From: Apis mellifera | Lineage: Eukaryota > Arthropoda > Insecta > Hymenoptera > Apidae | Direction of reading: 5' to 3' | DNA: 64,000 bases | Assembly (NCBI RefSeq): GCF_003254395.2 | Contig: NC_037640.1 | Coordinates: forward strand, 13,284,289-13,348,288 | Part shown: positions 36,488 to 49,989 of the stretch, piece by piece | Layout: each line of letters starts with the position of its first letter | How positions within the stretch are numbered: position 1 is the first letter of the stretch | Program-made: the position numbers and the translations under genes | Notes under the pieces: model-generated | What the model was told of the DNA's origin: nothing | What the model saw: only the letters and a program-made list of their open reading frames with translations | Databases searched by the model: none

Positions 36488-39400
36488 ATGGAGGGTAAAA
36501 AAGTCGAACAGTATTACACTCCACCGCCGAAGCTTGGCAAATGGGAGGGTTTCAGGGTCTTTGTATGGAACTCCGAGACTGGACAGTTTCTGGGGCGCAC
36601 AGGCGCTAGTTGGGGTAAGTTATCTTTGTGAAAATATGTATTTTACACATCCGAGAGATACTTTACTTTTATCACGCTTCGAACACGGATAGATTCTTTT
36701 CGTTCGTTACTGTTGTACGATATAGGTTATTATAAAATTGAGAACGGGAAATGTGTTTACGGTATCGAGAACGATCTTTTCGGTGATATTCTGTGAAAAC
36801 GTATCGAATATCCGATTGACATTTAATCGTAACCCCACCGTTCTTGACGTAAGTAAAGGGTCGCAACGTACACGCGCACTGCAGATCGTTGGCGGTGCCA
36901 TGTATTTAGGAAGGATTATCGTGCTTCTCAAGTTGAACCGAAGAAAAATGTTTCGTGATTTTAATTCGGATCGTTTTCCGTTTCGCAACGTCGATAGAAC
37001 TGTAAACTTTTTCATTTTCATTCTCTTCTCTTTCATTTATCTTTTTTTAATGAAAAATCTTAACCGTTGTAAAATGTAACGTAAAAATTTGTCTCTTCGT
37101 ACGTAATTTTTTTCAATTTTTGCCGCATAAGTCTTACGTTCGGATGCACGAAAATAACGTTCAGTTACAAATATTTCGTTTTATCTAGCAGGAAACGTAT
37201 CCTGTTCCGATAAACCGGAGGTTTCTTTTCCGTATCGTAAATATCTTTTCAATTTCATTTACGTTTCGAGACTTTCGAGTTCTCGATCGAATCTTTGAAA
37301 AAAAAAAAAAATAAAGGAAGGATAAATCTTCAGTTTTCCATTTTTATCGTCGTAATAAAATTATAAGAAAAAAAAATATTCTTAATCTTTTTAGCGCCAA
37401 AGTTTTTATCCCATTATAAATAGTTGAAAAAAGGGAGATAACGCGGTAAGCTATGCTCGAAACGAGAAACACGTTGAAATTATTCCGTAAAGGGATAAAA
37501 ATATCGAAAGAGCGAGTATTTTGAACGTGTACGCGTAATAATAATACGGTGCAAGTTATTTTTACGAGCTTAAATATACAGATAAAAATTCATTTAAGAT
37601 TCTGCGTTTCGTATATATTCTTAATGCTTGTAATTGATTTTATTCCACTCCGACCAACGGCATACAGGAATGTATTCTCCATATTGTAACTATTATGTAA
37701 TACAATTGCGGAAAGATTTGGTCGATCTGACCATTACGGTATATCGAATAAAATCAATTGCTGCAAAAGCTAAGACTATAATCACACGTTCACACAAAAT
37801 TAACGCTTATTCGGTTACTATTAATCGATCGAAATTTTATTTTTATTCGTCGTAAAACTTTCTCCGATGTTTTATCATCTCTCCCTTAATTGTTTTTTTT
37901 TATTTTTTTAATAATGTTATTGGATTTACAATTAATTTAAGAAAATTACGATTTGATGGAAAGGAAAATTTTTAATATTTTTGAATTGTATTGAAAACAA
38001 AATTATTTCTGTAAATTTTATTACAATTTATTCGTAAAATTTCTCAGTTGCAAATCAAAAGATGTAATGAAATTGTTATTTATTAGAATCGTTTTATTTT
38101 ATTTTGTATTATTGAATTATTAATATTTGAAAAATTGGAATTAAAATTTTTATCTTTTTAAAATTTTTTTTCCATGCGACGCGAGAGCAAATCACGAACA
38201 AATATTGATTTTTTTCCCCCCTCCCCCGACATTATCATTTATACGGCACGTATAAAATTTTTACGATAGATCTCTTCTTAGAAATTCGACAAATTTGCAA
38301 TTTTCTTACCTGTATTTACAAACTAATTCGCCCGGCCGTCGAGTTATCGTGTTAGCATACTTAAAGCAGCTTATATTTTTCTTTTCTACACTCTTTCCTC
38401 TTCCTCTCTTGAAGTTGATCGACTTCCACCAAGATCAATACAAACCAACCCGCCGTCTTGCCGTCTCAGTGGAAATAGCTTCTCTTTTGTTTTTAATAAA
38501 ATTTCACCGATCAAAAAAAAGAAGAAAAAGAAATAATTGAAATACAAGAAATGACAACAGAGGATAATTATTAATCATTGTAGTTGAAAAGATTGTTTAA
38601 CGAATCGAAAAATAATTTATTATTCTTCGAGTGTCTCTTTTTAATGTTTTTATCATCATCTTTTATTTTAATCATAAAATAATTCACGTGAAATTTTTTA
38701 CTCGTTTGTAGAAGAAAAGAAAGATCTTAATGTTAAAAAAATTTTATATCTTGTTAACGATATAATAAAGATAATTTTTTAGAAAAATAGTTAACGAATC
38801 GAAAAATAATTTATTATTCTTCAAGTATCTCTTTTTAATATTTTTATCACCATCTTTTATTTTAATCATAAAATAATTCACGTGAAATTTTTTAAAAAAT
38901 GTTAAAAAAATTTTATATCCTGTTGAACGATATAATAAAAATAATTTCTTAGAAAAATAGTTACACTTTTCGATCGAAAAGTAAAAAAAGAAAGAAGAGT
39001 GAAATATGTAATATTTGACGAATAAGATTGAATATGGGATGTGATACAAGGATCAAGATGTATGTATACATCGAATTATATTTTCTCTCAAATGCAGTAC
39101 GCTATTACGGTTACTGTAGTAACGTAACATTTTCACGGTTTTTTTTTGAGATATCGATCACTTCGTATGCGGAACGCGACGGCGCCACAAACTTAGAAGC
39201 CACTACGGTTCTTTCACGAAGTAGGTCATTGATATTGTTGCATTTGAGTTTGAATTTTGAAGAAATGTGGTAATCTTCGTGATTTTTTTTTTTTTTCGTC
39301 CTGGGAAGAGGAAACGAAAAACTTTGTACAGATGTAAGATTATTTTTTTTATAGATTATAAAACAGAAGTTTATTCGAATACTAAAAAGAAAGAAGAGGG

Positions 39401-41794
39401 CAAGTTTCTTTAATTTAATTTAAACTGTTTTCAAACGATATAGAATGCTATTTTTATTCAAAAATTTCTACTACAAATTTTAACGATGAATTGATCGATT
39501 AAATTTATAAAAATTCTAAAAAATTGTAACACTTTGAAGTTTTGAAGGACATCGTTCGTAACTTTGTTTTGTATTCTATCTATTTTTCTTTTTCTATCCT
39601 TCTATTAAAAAGGAGAAAAATATCGTAGAAAAAGTTGTTTCGTTGCTATTATGTTTATCGCGAAAAAACAGTAATGGGTTACTGCGTATAATATAAAGCT
39701 TGGCCCACTGCCAAAATGACTTTAACTATTCTTAATATTAGTAGACCAACTTTCGAAATGAAATTATTTCGGTACGGATCATTATTTAAAATTAGAGACG
39801 TCAATTAAACGATCTTTAAATATATATATAAATAATATATTTATATATAAAACTTAATTCAAATTTTTTTTCGATACATTTATATTCATAATTGTATACG
39901 AGATAATTTCTGGAAAATTTTTCTAGAAATGAAATTCATGTTGGGAAAAATTGGACGATGTAGCGGTATAATATTATTTACACGCGCATTGTAATTTGTT
40001 GTTGATCAATGATTCTTATAATAAACTCAAGCAGCGTCACTTACTCAATACCAATTCAGGCCAATTAGACCTCGGATCATAACTGTCTCAATGTTGTAGA
40101 CTTCAATGCGTAAAGTAGATTATTGCGATAAAATATTTGTCTCGGTTTCGATGAGCCTCGACGAAACTAATCGATTTCAACTTCGCCTTTCTCTCTCTCT
40201 CCCTCTCTCTCTCTCTCGTTCAGAAAGGATAGAATTATTATTTATTTTTCCTTTCTTTTTTTGATTTCAGCCAAAATATTATTATTCTACGTTATTTTTT
40301 ACGCGGTACTGGCTGGTTTCTTCGGAGCGATGTTGACGGTGTTTTATCAAACGTTAGACCCGAACGCACCGAAATGGCAATTGGACAACTCCTTGATAGG
40401 TAGCAACCCCGGCCTTGGTTTCAGGCCCATGCCTCCTTCGAGCAACGTCGAGAGTACCTTGATCTGGTACAAAGCCAGCGACGAGGGAAACTTTTTACAC
40501 TGGACCAGAGAATTGGACAAGTTCCTCGAAGGTATAAAATAATAAATTTTAATTTCCATCTTGTTCGAAAATATTTCAAATTAATATTTTTTTTTTTTTT
40601 ATTATCGCGAATATCCTCCTCTTTTTTAATTTTTATTTCAAGATAAAAGATATTGGAAAAAAAAAATCTTTTTAAGAAGAGAAATGTATTTTCGAAATCG
40701 AAAAATTATTATGCTTATCCTTCGTTAACAAACTGTATACAAGATGGATACAAATATAATATTATTTCCATAGATGTATTATGACGCTAATATTAACCGA
40801 TAAGCGAGAAAATAGTCTTTGTCCTAACGAGCCAATTACGTCAGGAACCCGTTAAATCCGGTCAAGGTGAGACCAATCTTTGGATCAAAGTTTCAGTGTC
40901 TTTACATTTATATTACATAACCATACATAATATATGTAATATAAAATTTTAAAAATAGAAATTTTTCGATTTTAAAAATACACGATATATCTCCATTTCT
41001 ATTTTCTCGATATATTGGACCATTATTCGATTTTATTATCGAACGCGAGTTGAAAAAAAAAATGAAAAAAATGTTTTTGCAGAATATCAGAAACCAGCTT
41101 CGTCGACGAACGGTGCCCAGAAAAGGACGATCTGCGATTACGGGAAGCCACCAGCGCCGGGCAAAGTGTGCGACGTGGATATGTCGACGTGGGGCCAGTG
41201 CACGAAGAAGAACAAATACGGTTACAACAAATCCGCTCCTTGCATCTTCCTCAAGTTGAACAAGGTATGGCAACGCTGTACGCAACGCGGGATCCCCCAA
41301 ACGGGGTTTAAAAACACTTACGAACGATTTTTGCCGTCAGATCTTCGGATGGAAGCCCGAATATTACAACGACACGAAGAATCTGCCCAGCACCATGCCG
41401 GCCGATCTTCAAGAGCACATCAAGGCGGAGGAGCACGCCAACAGGTTGGACACTGTATGGGTCTCGTGCTCGGGCGAGAATCCAGCCGACGTTGAGAACA
41501 TGGGCGCGATACAATACATACCGCGCCGCGGCTTTCCCGGATATTATTTCCCTTTCACAAACACTCCCGGATACCTGAGTCCCCTCGTAGCTGTCTTCTT
41601 CGAGAAGCCTCAATGTAAGTTTTATACGTATGCATAATGAAAATTGGAACAGCGACACGGAGGGCACGGACACGGATTATTGATTTTTAGACGGTGTATT
41701 GATCAACATCGAGTGCAAAGCTTGGGCGCACAACATCATCCACGATAGATTCGAGAGGCGTGGCTCGGTACACTTCGAGCTGATGGTGGACTAA
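36488..41794 (+). CDS. nrv: Na+/K+-ATPase beta subunit, paralogue 1 (nervana-type)
   Basis: Five exons: 36488-36614, 40271-40531, 41083-41264, 41341-41614 and 41691-41794 (948 bp, 315 residues). The beta subunit is a type II membrane glycoprotein needed for folding, delivery and tuning of the Na+/K+ pump alpha subunit. In insects it also supports septate junctions. Seen here: a short cytoplasmic N-terminus ending FLGRTGASW, one span at about 45-68 (KILLFYVIFYAVLAGFFGAM), then QTLDPNAPKWQL and an ectodomain with six Cys (147, 159, 169, 183, 233, 290) for the family's three disulfides. There is a YYNDT glycosylation site, and the protein ends VHFELMVD. Intron 1 is 3.66 kb and the intron before exon 4 only 76 bp. 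Exons are GC- and CpG-rich, unlike the other two paralogues. Which fly nrv gene it matches cannot be settled here. Confidence 0.95.
38597..38960. repeat. Head-to-tail duplication in intron 1
   Basis: Two abutting direct copies, 38597-38790 and 38791-38960, both starting ttaacgaatcgaaaaata and ending agaaaaatag. Apart from a stretch of about 24 bases present only in the first copy (near 38697-38724), they differ at only a handful of positions. No coding potential. Confidence 0.9.
39110..39123. promoter_or_regulatory. RFX-type X-box-like palindrome in intron 1
   Basis: gttactgtagtaac, a palindrome of two 6-bp half-sites with a 2-bp spacer, fits the RFX X-box consensus RYYNYY(N1-3)RRNRAC at every position. 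The consensus is loose, so this is a candidate only. Confidence 0.3.
40186..40220. repeat. (CT)n-rich tract near the intron 1 acceptor
   Basis: About 32 bp of CT repeats interrupted by CCCT, 50 bp upstream of the exon 2 acceptor of the first beta-subunit gene. It may add to the polypyrimidine signal. Confidence 0.75.
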
Positions 41795-44700
41795 AAGCGG
41801 CGACCGCATCTTTTTGCAACAACCAAGCAGCAAACCGAACGCGTCCAAGTAACGACACAAGGAGAAGGAGAAGGGGGAACACGATAAGAGAAATTTCTTT
41901 TTTAAAATCTCTCGGTGACCACTCCCTCCGCCCGCTCCCCTCCGTTTGTTCCCCGCGATACCGCCCCGCCCCTCCCCCCGGCCGCGGTTACTCCCTGATA
42001 TCTAATATCGGATACTTAACCCGTCGTTTCTTCACTTTTCTTTCTCGCGCACGCTTCTCATCCGTATCGTCATCCGTGAAACGGGCCGACTTTTCCTCGG
42101 GGAAAAGGAAAAACGAAGAACGAGAAAACGAAATCGTCACCCATCGATCGTGTTCGCTTCGCTCGGCGGCATTCGCGTTGCTCTCGTAACTCTGTGCGTG
42201 TGTGCGTGTCGCGTGTGTGTGTGTATGTATGTGTGCACGCGATTTTTCGATGCTCGTCTTGGCTTCCGCAAAAGCATCATAAAACGGACCAGTAAAAATT
42301 GGCTATTCGTATCGTATCTGTGTATCTGTGTATGTATGCGTATATATAAATGTGTATATATACATACGTATACAGATGTGTAGATAGATACGTATGTACA
42401 GTATACGTATACGTGCGCGTTACGTATCAGGATGCACAAAAGGGCGCGTTGAGAAGCGAAAAAATTCTGCACAAAAGAGGGGAAAAAAATAAAGTCACAC
42501 TCGGGCGGTATTCTCACTCGTTTCTACCGAGGGGGAGTGAAAGGAGGGTGGTGGTCAAAGGAGGGATGATCGTGATCTAGATTTCCATCGATCGAAGGAT
42601 GCGATAAGAGATTTCCCTCACTTTTTTCTCCAATTTGTTTTTCGCGAAATAACGCTTTCCGTTGTTCGTCGCTTGATTTCTTCGGGGGGTCTCGTTGGCG
42701 GGCAGATGGGCTTGCACACGCACCTTTCTTCTCCTTTTTCTTACTCCGTTTACTTCCTTTCTTCTTTTCTCCTTTCTTTCTTCCCTTCCTCGACGACTTA
42801 TCCGACGACTTCGCCCGGTCGACGAGACCACCTTACTAGCCACGTGTAGGGTACACCGAGGATTAAAGAAATCGTTGCCCCGTAGTTGGTGCCACTGGTA
42901 GACGTATTGAAAAAAGAAAAAGAAAAAAAAAAAGAAAAAAAAAAAAAGAAAATGTTTAGCGCGTTTATGCCCGTCGGTACGGTGCACCCGGCACGGTGGA
43001 ACTTTTGATTTCGAATTTTCACGAAGAAGCTCTCGGTTTGTGGCTCTCTCGGTGTCGAATCTCGATCGAAAGTTCCGTCGTCTCGGGGGAGAGAAGGGGA
43101 AGCGAGAAGGGGGAGGAGCATGCGCGCGCAAGCGAATCGCGAAAGAAAAGGATACGACGAAACGGGGGGAGGGGATGCGTAACGAGGCGGCGCGTGACTA
43201 CCCTCTCGATCGATCGAATCGTATTTTACGCCGCGAGTACAAGTTCGTTTCGCCGTTGTGGAACTTTCGATTGGAAATCCTTTCGGGATTTTTATCAACT
43301 TTGTGATAGATTTCTATTTTATTAGGCAATTGTTTCGGAGAGGAGAAAAACGGGGAGGGGATGGGTCGAAAGGGAGGTCGATTTTCTAATTTCGATCGAT
43401 GAAGAAAAGAAGGAGGGGGGGAAGGGAGAAGGAGAAGAGGAAGAGCAGAACAAGAAAGAATTTTCGGATTTTCGTTTAAAGTTCCGCCTGTAACGAGATA
43501 GATCATATTACAATATCGTGTTTACAGTACACAGTGATTAATGGTGGTAACGTGTATAAATTAAACAAGAAAAATGGAAAGTGACGTTTGAAAGAATTAA
43601 TATATAGACGGAAGAGGGAAACCTTTCATCGACGAAAGGTTAGAATAATCGAAACATTATAAACGAATAAAAGCAATCTTATATTTTCTTTGATTTTTCT
43701 TCTATTACGTTTAATCTATATGTACATATATATATATATATATATTAAAAGAGAAACGAAGAAAAAACTTCAATTTCATTCGAATTGCTCAAACGTTTCG
43801 AAGCGGAGATAGAAGAAAGATAAATTCGCTCGTGTTACCGCCATTAACGTTAACAAAAAGATGTAAATAGATTCGAAGCAAATAAGAGCGGAAGAGTGTT
43901 GAAAAAAAAAGGAAATTTCGTTTTGTCGGATTTCGATTTGTCGAGAAAAAGGAGCGCGCAGTTTGCACTCTCTGGGGGAAAAGTTTAATCAGCCTAGTGA
44001 TAATCGTACAACACCGTATGGGATATGTATTTATTGATTATATCGTACCGCATGATAATATCTAGTGCTAGTCCACGCAATCGTATAGTCGATAGGTTGT
44101 ATCATCAGTCTAGAGATCAGAGGAGTTATGTTCCGTTTTCGATGACGTCGCGATTTGAATTTTTTTTTTTTTTTTTTTAGGCCACGCTAATTATCACGAA
44201 AAATTCCCACCTCTTATATCTCGCATCGCGATTCATCCAATCATCGTCACGATCTCTCACGATCTCTCGCTAAGCTTCGCCAAACTCGTTATTTTTTGTT
44301 ACTCGATCCTTTTCCTTTCTTTTCTTTTCTTTTCTTTTTTTATTTATTACGGTAACGTACTTAACAACAGAATCGAACGAAATCGAACGTTCATCTTCTG
44401 ATCTCCTGAGTCTTTGTGGCTTGAACATAGAAGCAAAGCTGGTTATTCCGAGAGCTTGTTCGTTTCTTCGAGAATTCGACAGCGTTTGCGCGTTAGTCGC
44501 CGCCCCTTTTCACAGTCTGGGATCACTCTATTAGGACGTTCATTATATACGTATCGTTGGAAAGAGGCGCGGTTACGCCGTGAATTTAATCGAACACGGC
44601 GTGGAAGGATCCTTTAATCGATCCTCGCCTTAATTGTTCGCAAACGCTCGCATCAAACACTACCAAAGTTCTACTGCCATTATACGTGTGTCCATCTGTT

Positions 44701-47700
44701 ACCTCTTACGAATCTTTTTTGGATTCAGTTGCAACTCAAACTTAACCTTCGCGCACGTTGAAAACGTTCGAGATAGTTGATATCGATTTTTCGTATCCCC
44801 GATATATATATATTTTTTTTTTATTTATTTATTTATTTAAGATCTCAATTTTAAACCGAATACGATCGCGTTGAATGAAAAATTCCATTAAATTCGATCG
44901 ATCTTTGACGATTGTGCGAACAAAACGACAGTACAAAGGCTATAGATCAAGCGATCCGAACGGGCGGCGACTTCCACTTGTGAGCGCTGCCAAACAAATA
45001 TAACCTATATTATTTTATCCTTATTATTTATTTACAATAACGAAACGTATCGTGCGATTATATTATTATTATTATTATTATAATTATTAGTATCATCGTC
45101 GTCATCGTTATTATTATTATCATTATTATTCACATTAGTATTAATATCATCGTTATTATCGTTAATCAATGATTGACGATCACTTATTTTTGAGTCCTCG
45201 CCCGGAGCCATATTGAGAATAAGAAAAAGAGAAAAAAAAAAAAACTTAAATATAGAGATTAATCGTCGACGACACTATTAACTTTTAAGAAAAAAAAAAG
45301 AAAAAAAAAAAAGAAAAGGAAGGGTGAAGGGAAGGAAAAGAGGGGGGGAGAAGAAGGAAGAAAGACGAGAAACGATGATGGATTATGCGTTGACGGTAAT
45401 AAAAGTACTATTATAGAAATTATTACACTTGTATCTGAAGTGCACCGAATCGAGGAGCGATTATATATTCATCGTTGCGAACGAGCCGTTTCTAAAATAA
45501 TAGAAGAACAACAACTGTTGAAGTATATAAATAAGGATCACGACGTTTCGCGAAAGTATGGACGAACAAGTATGGAGGGAAAGTAGGAAAGGTGGGGAGA
45601 AAAGCTTGGTATCGGGAGAGGGGGGGGAGAGGAGGGGAGGGGGGAGACAAAAAAAAAATATCATGCTTAAAGTTTCTCGGTTCGCCGTCCCGAATTTCCA
45701 TTTTTCGAAACGAAATTGGATCAACTTGAAGGGAAGGTGGATGGAAAGCTGGTAAATATTATTACAGATATTATTCAAACTGATATTATCGGTCATGGCA
45801 TATTTTGCTATCCTGCATATACTATACGTTCATTCTCCAGATTCTATTTGGGACATGTTTCCTGTGTGATAATTGTTAACTCGATTTTAGCGCTTTAAGT
45901 ATGCACGTATGAGAATATGCGAGTATGAGAGTAGATGAAAATTTTGACGAGAACAAAAAAAAAAAAAAAGAAAAAAAAATGTGGCGGAATTATATAAGCT
46001 TTAAGATATATTTAAAGATGTATCGAATATATTATAAAATTATATATACGTATATTTAATATATATATTATATATACTTTACGTATGATATATATATTAA
46101 TACTATATATTATATATATATATATATCACGTGAATACACCTAAGATATTATTACCAAAGATAATTTTATCGTAATTTCCTGAATAGCCGGTAAAATTTA
46201 GTGAAAATTCGACAGAAGAACTCGCGATATCGTATGAAATGTATGAACGCTAAGGGGGGGGAAAAAAGAAAAAAAGAGGGAAAAAAAAAAACGATAAGAA
46301 AATATTATTCCAACTAAAACTAAAACTAAAATTCCCATAAGTACTTTTAAGTGTGATTCGTATATTATAACGCATATATATATATGCATGCATACCGGTT
46401 ATATTTAACTATTCGTTAAACGATATGTGTATTATTACGTAAACTATAAGACGTTCGAAGACGTTCATCGTACGTATGTTATGTATATGCGTTTGGAACC
46501 GCTCGGATAAATAATTGACACAGTCGATACAGCAGACAGAGTGGTGGTTTACGTGACAGCTTAGACCAGGTTAAGGTTATGTCGAAAATTCGATCGAGCG
46601 AACCAATGTGTGTGATACTCGAAATATATTCATATACGTGGTCGGGAAATAATGTGAAATTCTTACGGTCGAAACATCGTGCCGTTGATTCTTAATATTG
46701 GATTTATCTTCACGGTCCTCGTTTAAAATATCTTCCGATTTTAATACTCGCTTCAGAAAAATTGACATTTTTCCGTTTATAAGGTTAACCTGCTTAAGTG
46801 CACACGTATGGAAATTCAAGCGAAATTCTCGCCGATTCTTGTTGATATTTTAAATTGCGAAGCCAGAAAAAATCTGTTTCGAATTTTTCAATTCGAATTC
46901 AATCCGGGGAAAAAGGAAATTATAGCAAATATATCGATATATCTGTAGCAGTCGTGTATCTACATATGAATACCCATCACTTGCATCTTATCTTTCATAT
47001 CTTTGCGACTTTTTATGTATAGAGAAGAGTTTGAACCAAAGATGATATTGCCACAGTGAAAAAGAAGGAAATAGTTGCGAGAAATAATACTAGTGAAATA
47101 AAAGCAGAAGATAATAAATAACGAACGAATGCTCGTGGAATACGCTACTATAAGCATTCCAAAGAATATAAAATACCATAAACGCTTATGTTATGGTTAC
47201 AGGATTTCTTCCTGTATCCGATCACTAAGATTTTACCGTAGACTGCGAAGACTCGAATTTAGCATAGCGCAAAAATTATTGTAAATTTTCTCGTTCCGCG
47301 ACACCTATTGCTTTTGAGTCTTCGTACACCTACACTTGTTGTTGTCGATTAAAAAAGAAAAAAAAAAATTATGTACTACTAGATCCATTGTGACGACATT
47401 GATTATTAGATGTTTAAGATATTACCGTTGATAATATATTACATATTATGATCTACGCCAATATATAGCTGTCAAAAGAGGCCTGTCAGAGAGAATCGTA
47501 CAACGAGACGAAACGAGTAGCACGAAAGATCGTTTTTAACTCGGACGATTTGTAATGAAACTATATCAACTTCTATATCGAAATATCGATATTTATTGTT
47601 TCCAATAATATTTCCAATTTATTTTTACGATTGATCAAAAAAACAAAACAAAAAAAGAATAACTCAATTTGGTAAAGTAAAAGGAATAGAATCGAAAGAT

Positions 47701-48060
47701 TTTTAGGTTATATTCGTTCTTTCGTGTAATCGACTTTGCATGTAAACGAGAATAAAGATGAGAATTGTGAAATTGCGAAAAAATTTACCGTACTAATATC
47801 GAAAAAAGATAAGCAAACGTGGATAAATGACAAAGTTTGAAACAATTCGAGAAATTTGTCTATCGAGAACTTTAATGTATACGAGCTTTCGATCCCATAT
47901 CGTTGTGATGTCACTTTTGATTTCGAAATTAGGACTTCGATCCCGGCGAAAAGATCTTTAAGCATGAATATTTGATGATAATTTAAGATGAGATGGCATG
48001 GCTGTTGATATCATCATTATGCTTGAAATGTGTTATGAAAAATAAACAGAATGTATAAAA
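41795..48060 (+). other. Probable very long 3' UTR of the first beta-subunit gene
   Basis: About 6.2 kb after the stop hold no recognisable gene on either strand, yet the DNA stays richer in G/C and CpG than normal intergenic DNA here. It drops back to AT-rich sequence right after an AATAAA at 48041-48046. Earlier signals at 42488-42493 and 43666-43671 suggest alternative ends. Low-complexity patches include a TTA/ATC-rich tract (45060-45170), G-rich runs (45611-45645) and GT/TA-rich DNA (42200-42420). Many open frames of 60-180 codons on both strands show no domain and are composition artefacts. Confidence 0.5.
45060..45170. repeat. (TTA)n / (ATC)n compound microsatellite
   Basis: Trinucleotide repeat of TTA units mixed with ATC, GTC and TCG variants, within the probable 3' UTR of the first beta-subunit gene. 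Confidence 0.85.
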
Positions 48061-48956
48061 GCCCTTCATTTCGATTTTATTATTATTATTCTTTGAATAC
48101 TACAATTACAATAAAAGTTAAAGTTAATACAGGAATACAGTAGTAATTAATTAATTTAACCTTTATGTAGTAACACGATTTTTTTTTTTATCGAATGATT
48201 ACAAGTTTGATTCTTTTTAATCAATATATATTTTTATAAGAAATTTTCATATTTAATTTAACAGGCAACCAAAGAATAGTATAAATATATATATATTAAT
48301 CCATGTAATTAATAACCTTCAAAATTGATTGCATTTAAATTAACGTAATCGCGATAATTGTTTATTTTGTTATGTTAGTTTTAACATGTCAACGAAACTT
48401 GAATGTCATATCTGTATATACTTCTTGATAATATTCAAAAACAAATTAAATCCAAATTTTTGGAATATTTGAATCAAATAATATTTAACGATACTTAACA
48501 AGTTAAATAACGATAAGATAAATTGATTATTATTATACGATATATGATACAAGATTTCATTGCTTAATTATCAATCGTAAAAATTATAAAATACCAAGCA
48601 ATTACGTACATATGATAATTAATTTTATAAAATTACAATTACTGCAAAATACATAAGGTTATTTAATAATAAATAGCAATTCAATTAATTCGTACAATTG
48701 GGAGAGAATCACTGTGTATAAAATTATTAATAAACTTTATATTACGTTATCATCTCAAAATTTGAAAGATATGTAGTGGATATATATAAAATATATATAC
48801 TTAGGATATATAAAAAATTATATGGAATAGAATTTTAATTAATTTAGAATTTAAATTGTTAAGATAATAAATTAATAGATTAAGGAATTCAATAAAATTA
48901 ATCAGATATTGAAACATTTCTTTAACATATAATGCGAAACAAATAGACGCAATGAA

Positions 48957-49395
48957 AGCAAATAGGAAAAGGATAATGATAGATTAAAAATATTAAAATC
49001 AGCGCCATCTTCAGAGTGCCGTAACTGAAACGTAAAAAGAAAGGATAGAAAATAGTAGGAGAAAGATAGAAACACAATAAGAATTGATTCTCAACGCCAT
49101 CTTTCGAATATCAAAGATATCTCTTCGAGGAATCATCTTTCTAAAAACATTCGAGAGATGGCGCTAATCTTCAATTTTTAATTGACTTCATCCTGGTTTT
49201 GTCAAAGATGTCATTGATTATCAAGAGATGGTGCTAATGATCAATTCTTATCTTATCTCTATTCTTTTTCCACTATTTTCTATCCTTTTCATCTAAGTTT
49301 CATTTGCGGCACTCTGAAGATGGCGCTGATTTCAATATTTTTATCCTATCTCTATCCTTTTCTTATTATTTGTCTATACCTGCTTTTAACGCATA
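48957..49395. repeat. Inverted-repeat (MITE-like) element with repeated AGATGGCGC motif
   Basis: The left arm (about 48957-49115) is the reverse complement of the right arm (about 49219-49395). The 34-bp core at 48994-49027 containing cagcgccatcttcagagtgc is almost identical to the reverse of 49304-49336, and similarity continues outward and inward, weakening with distance. The roughly 105-bp centre carries a further AGATGGCGCTAAT copy. In all, five AGATGGCGC-type motifs occur (about 49002, 49095, 49157, 49227 and 49319). There is no coding capacity. An old non-autonomous inverted-repeat transposon is the simplest reading; a local inverted duplication is the alternative. Confidence 0.7.
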
Positions 49396-49989
49396 ATTAT
49401 AGACGAAATACGAAATTCCAATTGAACAAATTACTTTCATTGTTTCTCTTTCAAAATTATAATTTATCTTGATCTTTAATGTAAACGATATAGATATTAC
49501 AATCTTTTCAATGTATTTCTAGAACGACGATATATATGATACATGTATAATATATGTACATGACACGTGTGTTCTTTATCGAAAATCGCTCGGCGGCAAG
49601 AATAGAATTTAAATTCTATAATATTTATTTTATTTTTTTTATTTATAATTTTTATAGAAAAATAATTTAATTTCAATTTCAAATATTATTAACGTTGCTT
49701 TCCCCGAATTTTTAAGCCGAATCGATAATGTTGAAAATGACACTAAAATGATAAAAAACCTATCAAAACAAAGAAGGATGAAAAAATATTTTGGATGATT
49801 GATGTATCTTGTAATGTATATATATATATATATATATATATTCATATTCGTGTGCATAGATGATTAACAATCTTTAATCAGTTGGTAAGTCTTTCAGTAC
49901 CGTATTATGATTTTACTTTTGGAAGAAATTCATTATAGGAGAATCAAACATTTAAGACGATTCTTTCATTTATTTTGTCAAATCCTTTT

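Noticed and set aside
35952..36524. 190-codon minus-strand open frame with an RTNE repeat
   Set aside because: It is the antisense reading of the (CGTT)n repeat and the CpG-rich promoter of the first beta-subunit gene; no domain is present.
42577..43506. Cluster of long open frames on both strands (up to 184 codons)
   Set aside because: The area is GC-richer probable 3' UTR with long A/G runs. The frames overlap on opposite strands and encode only low-complexity sequence.
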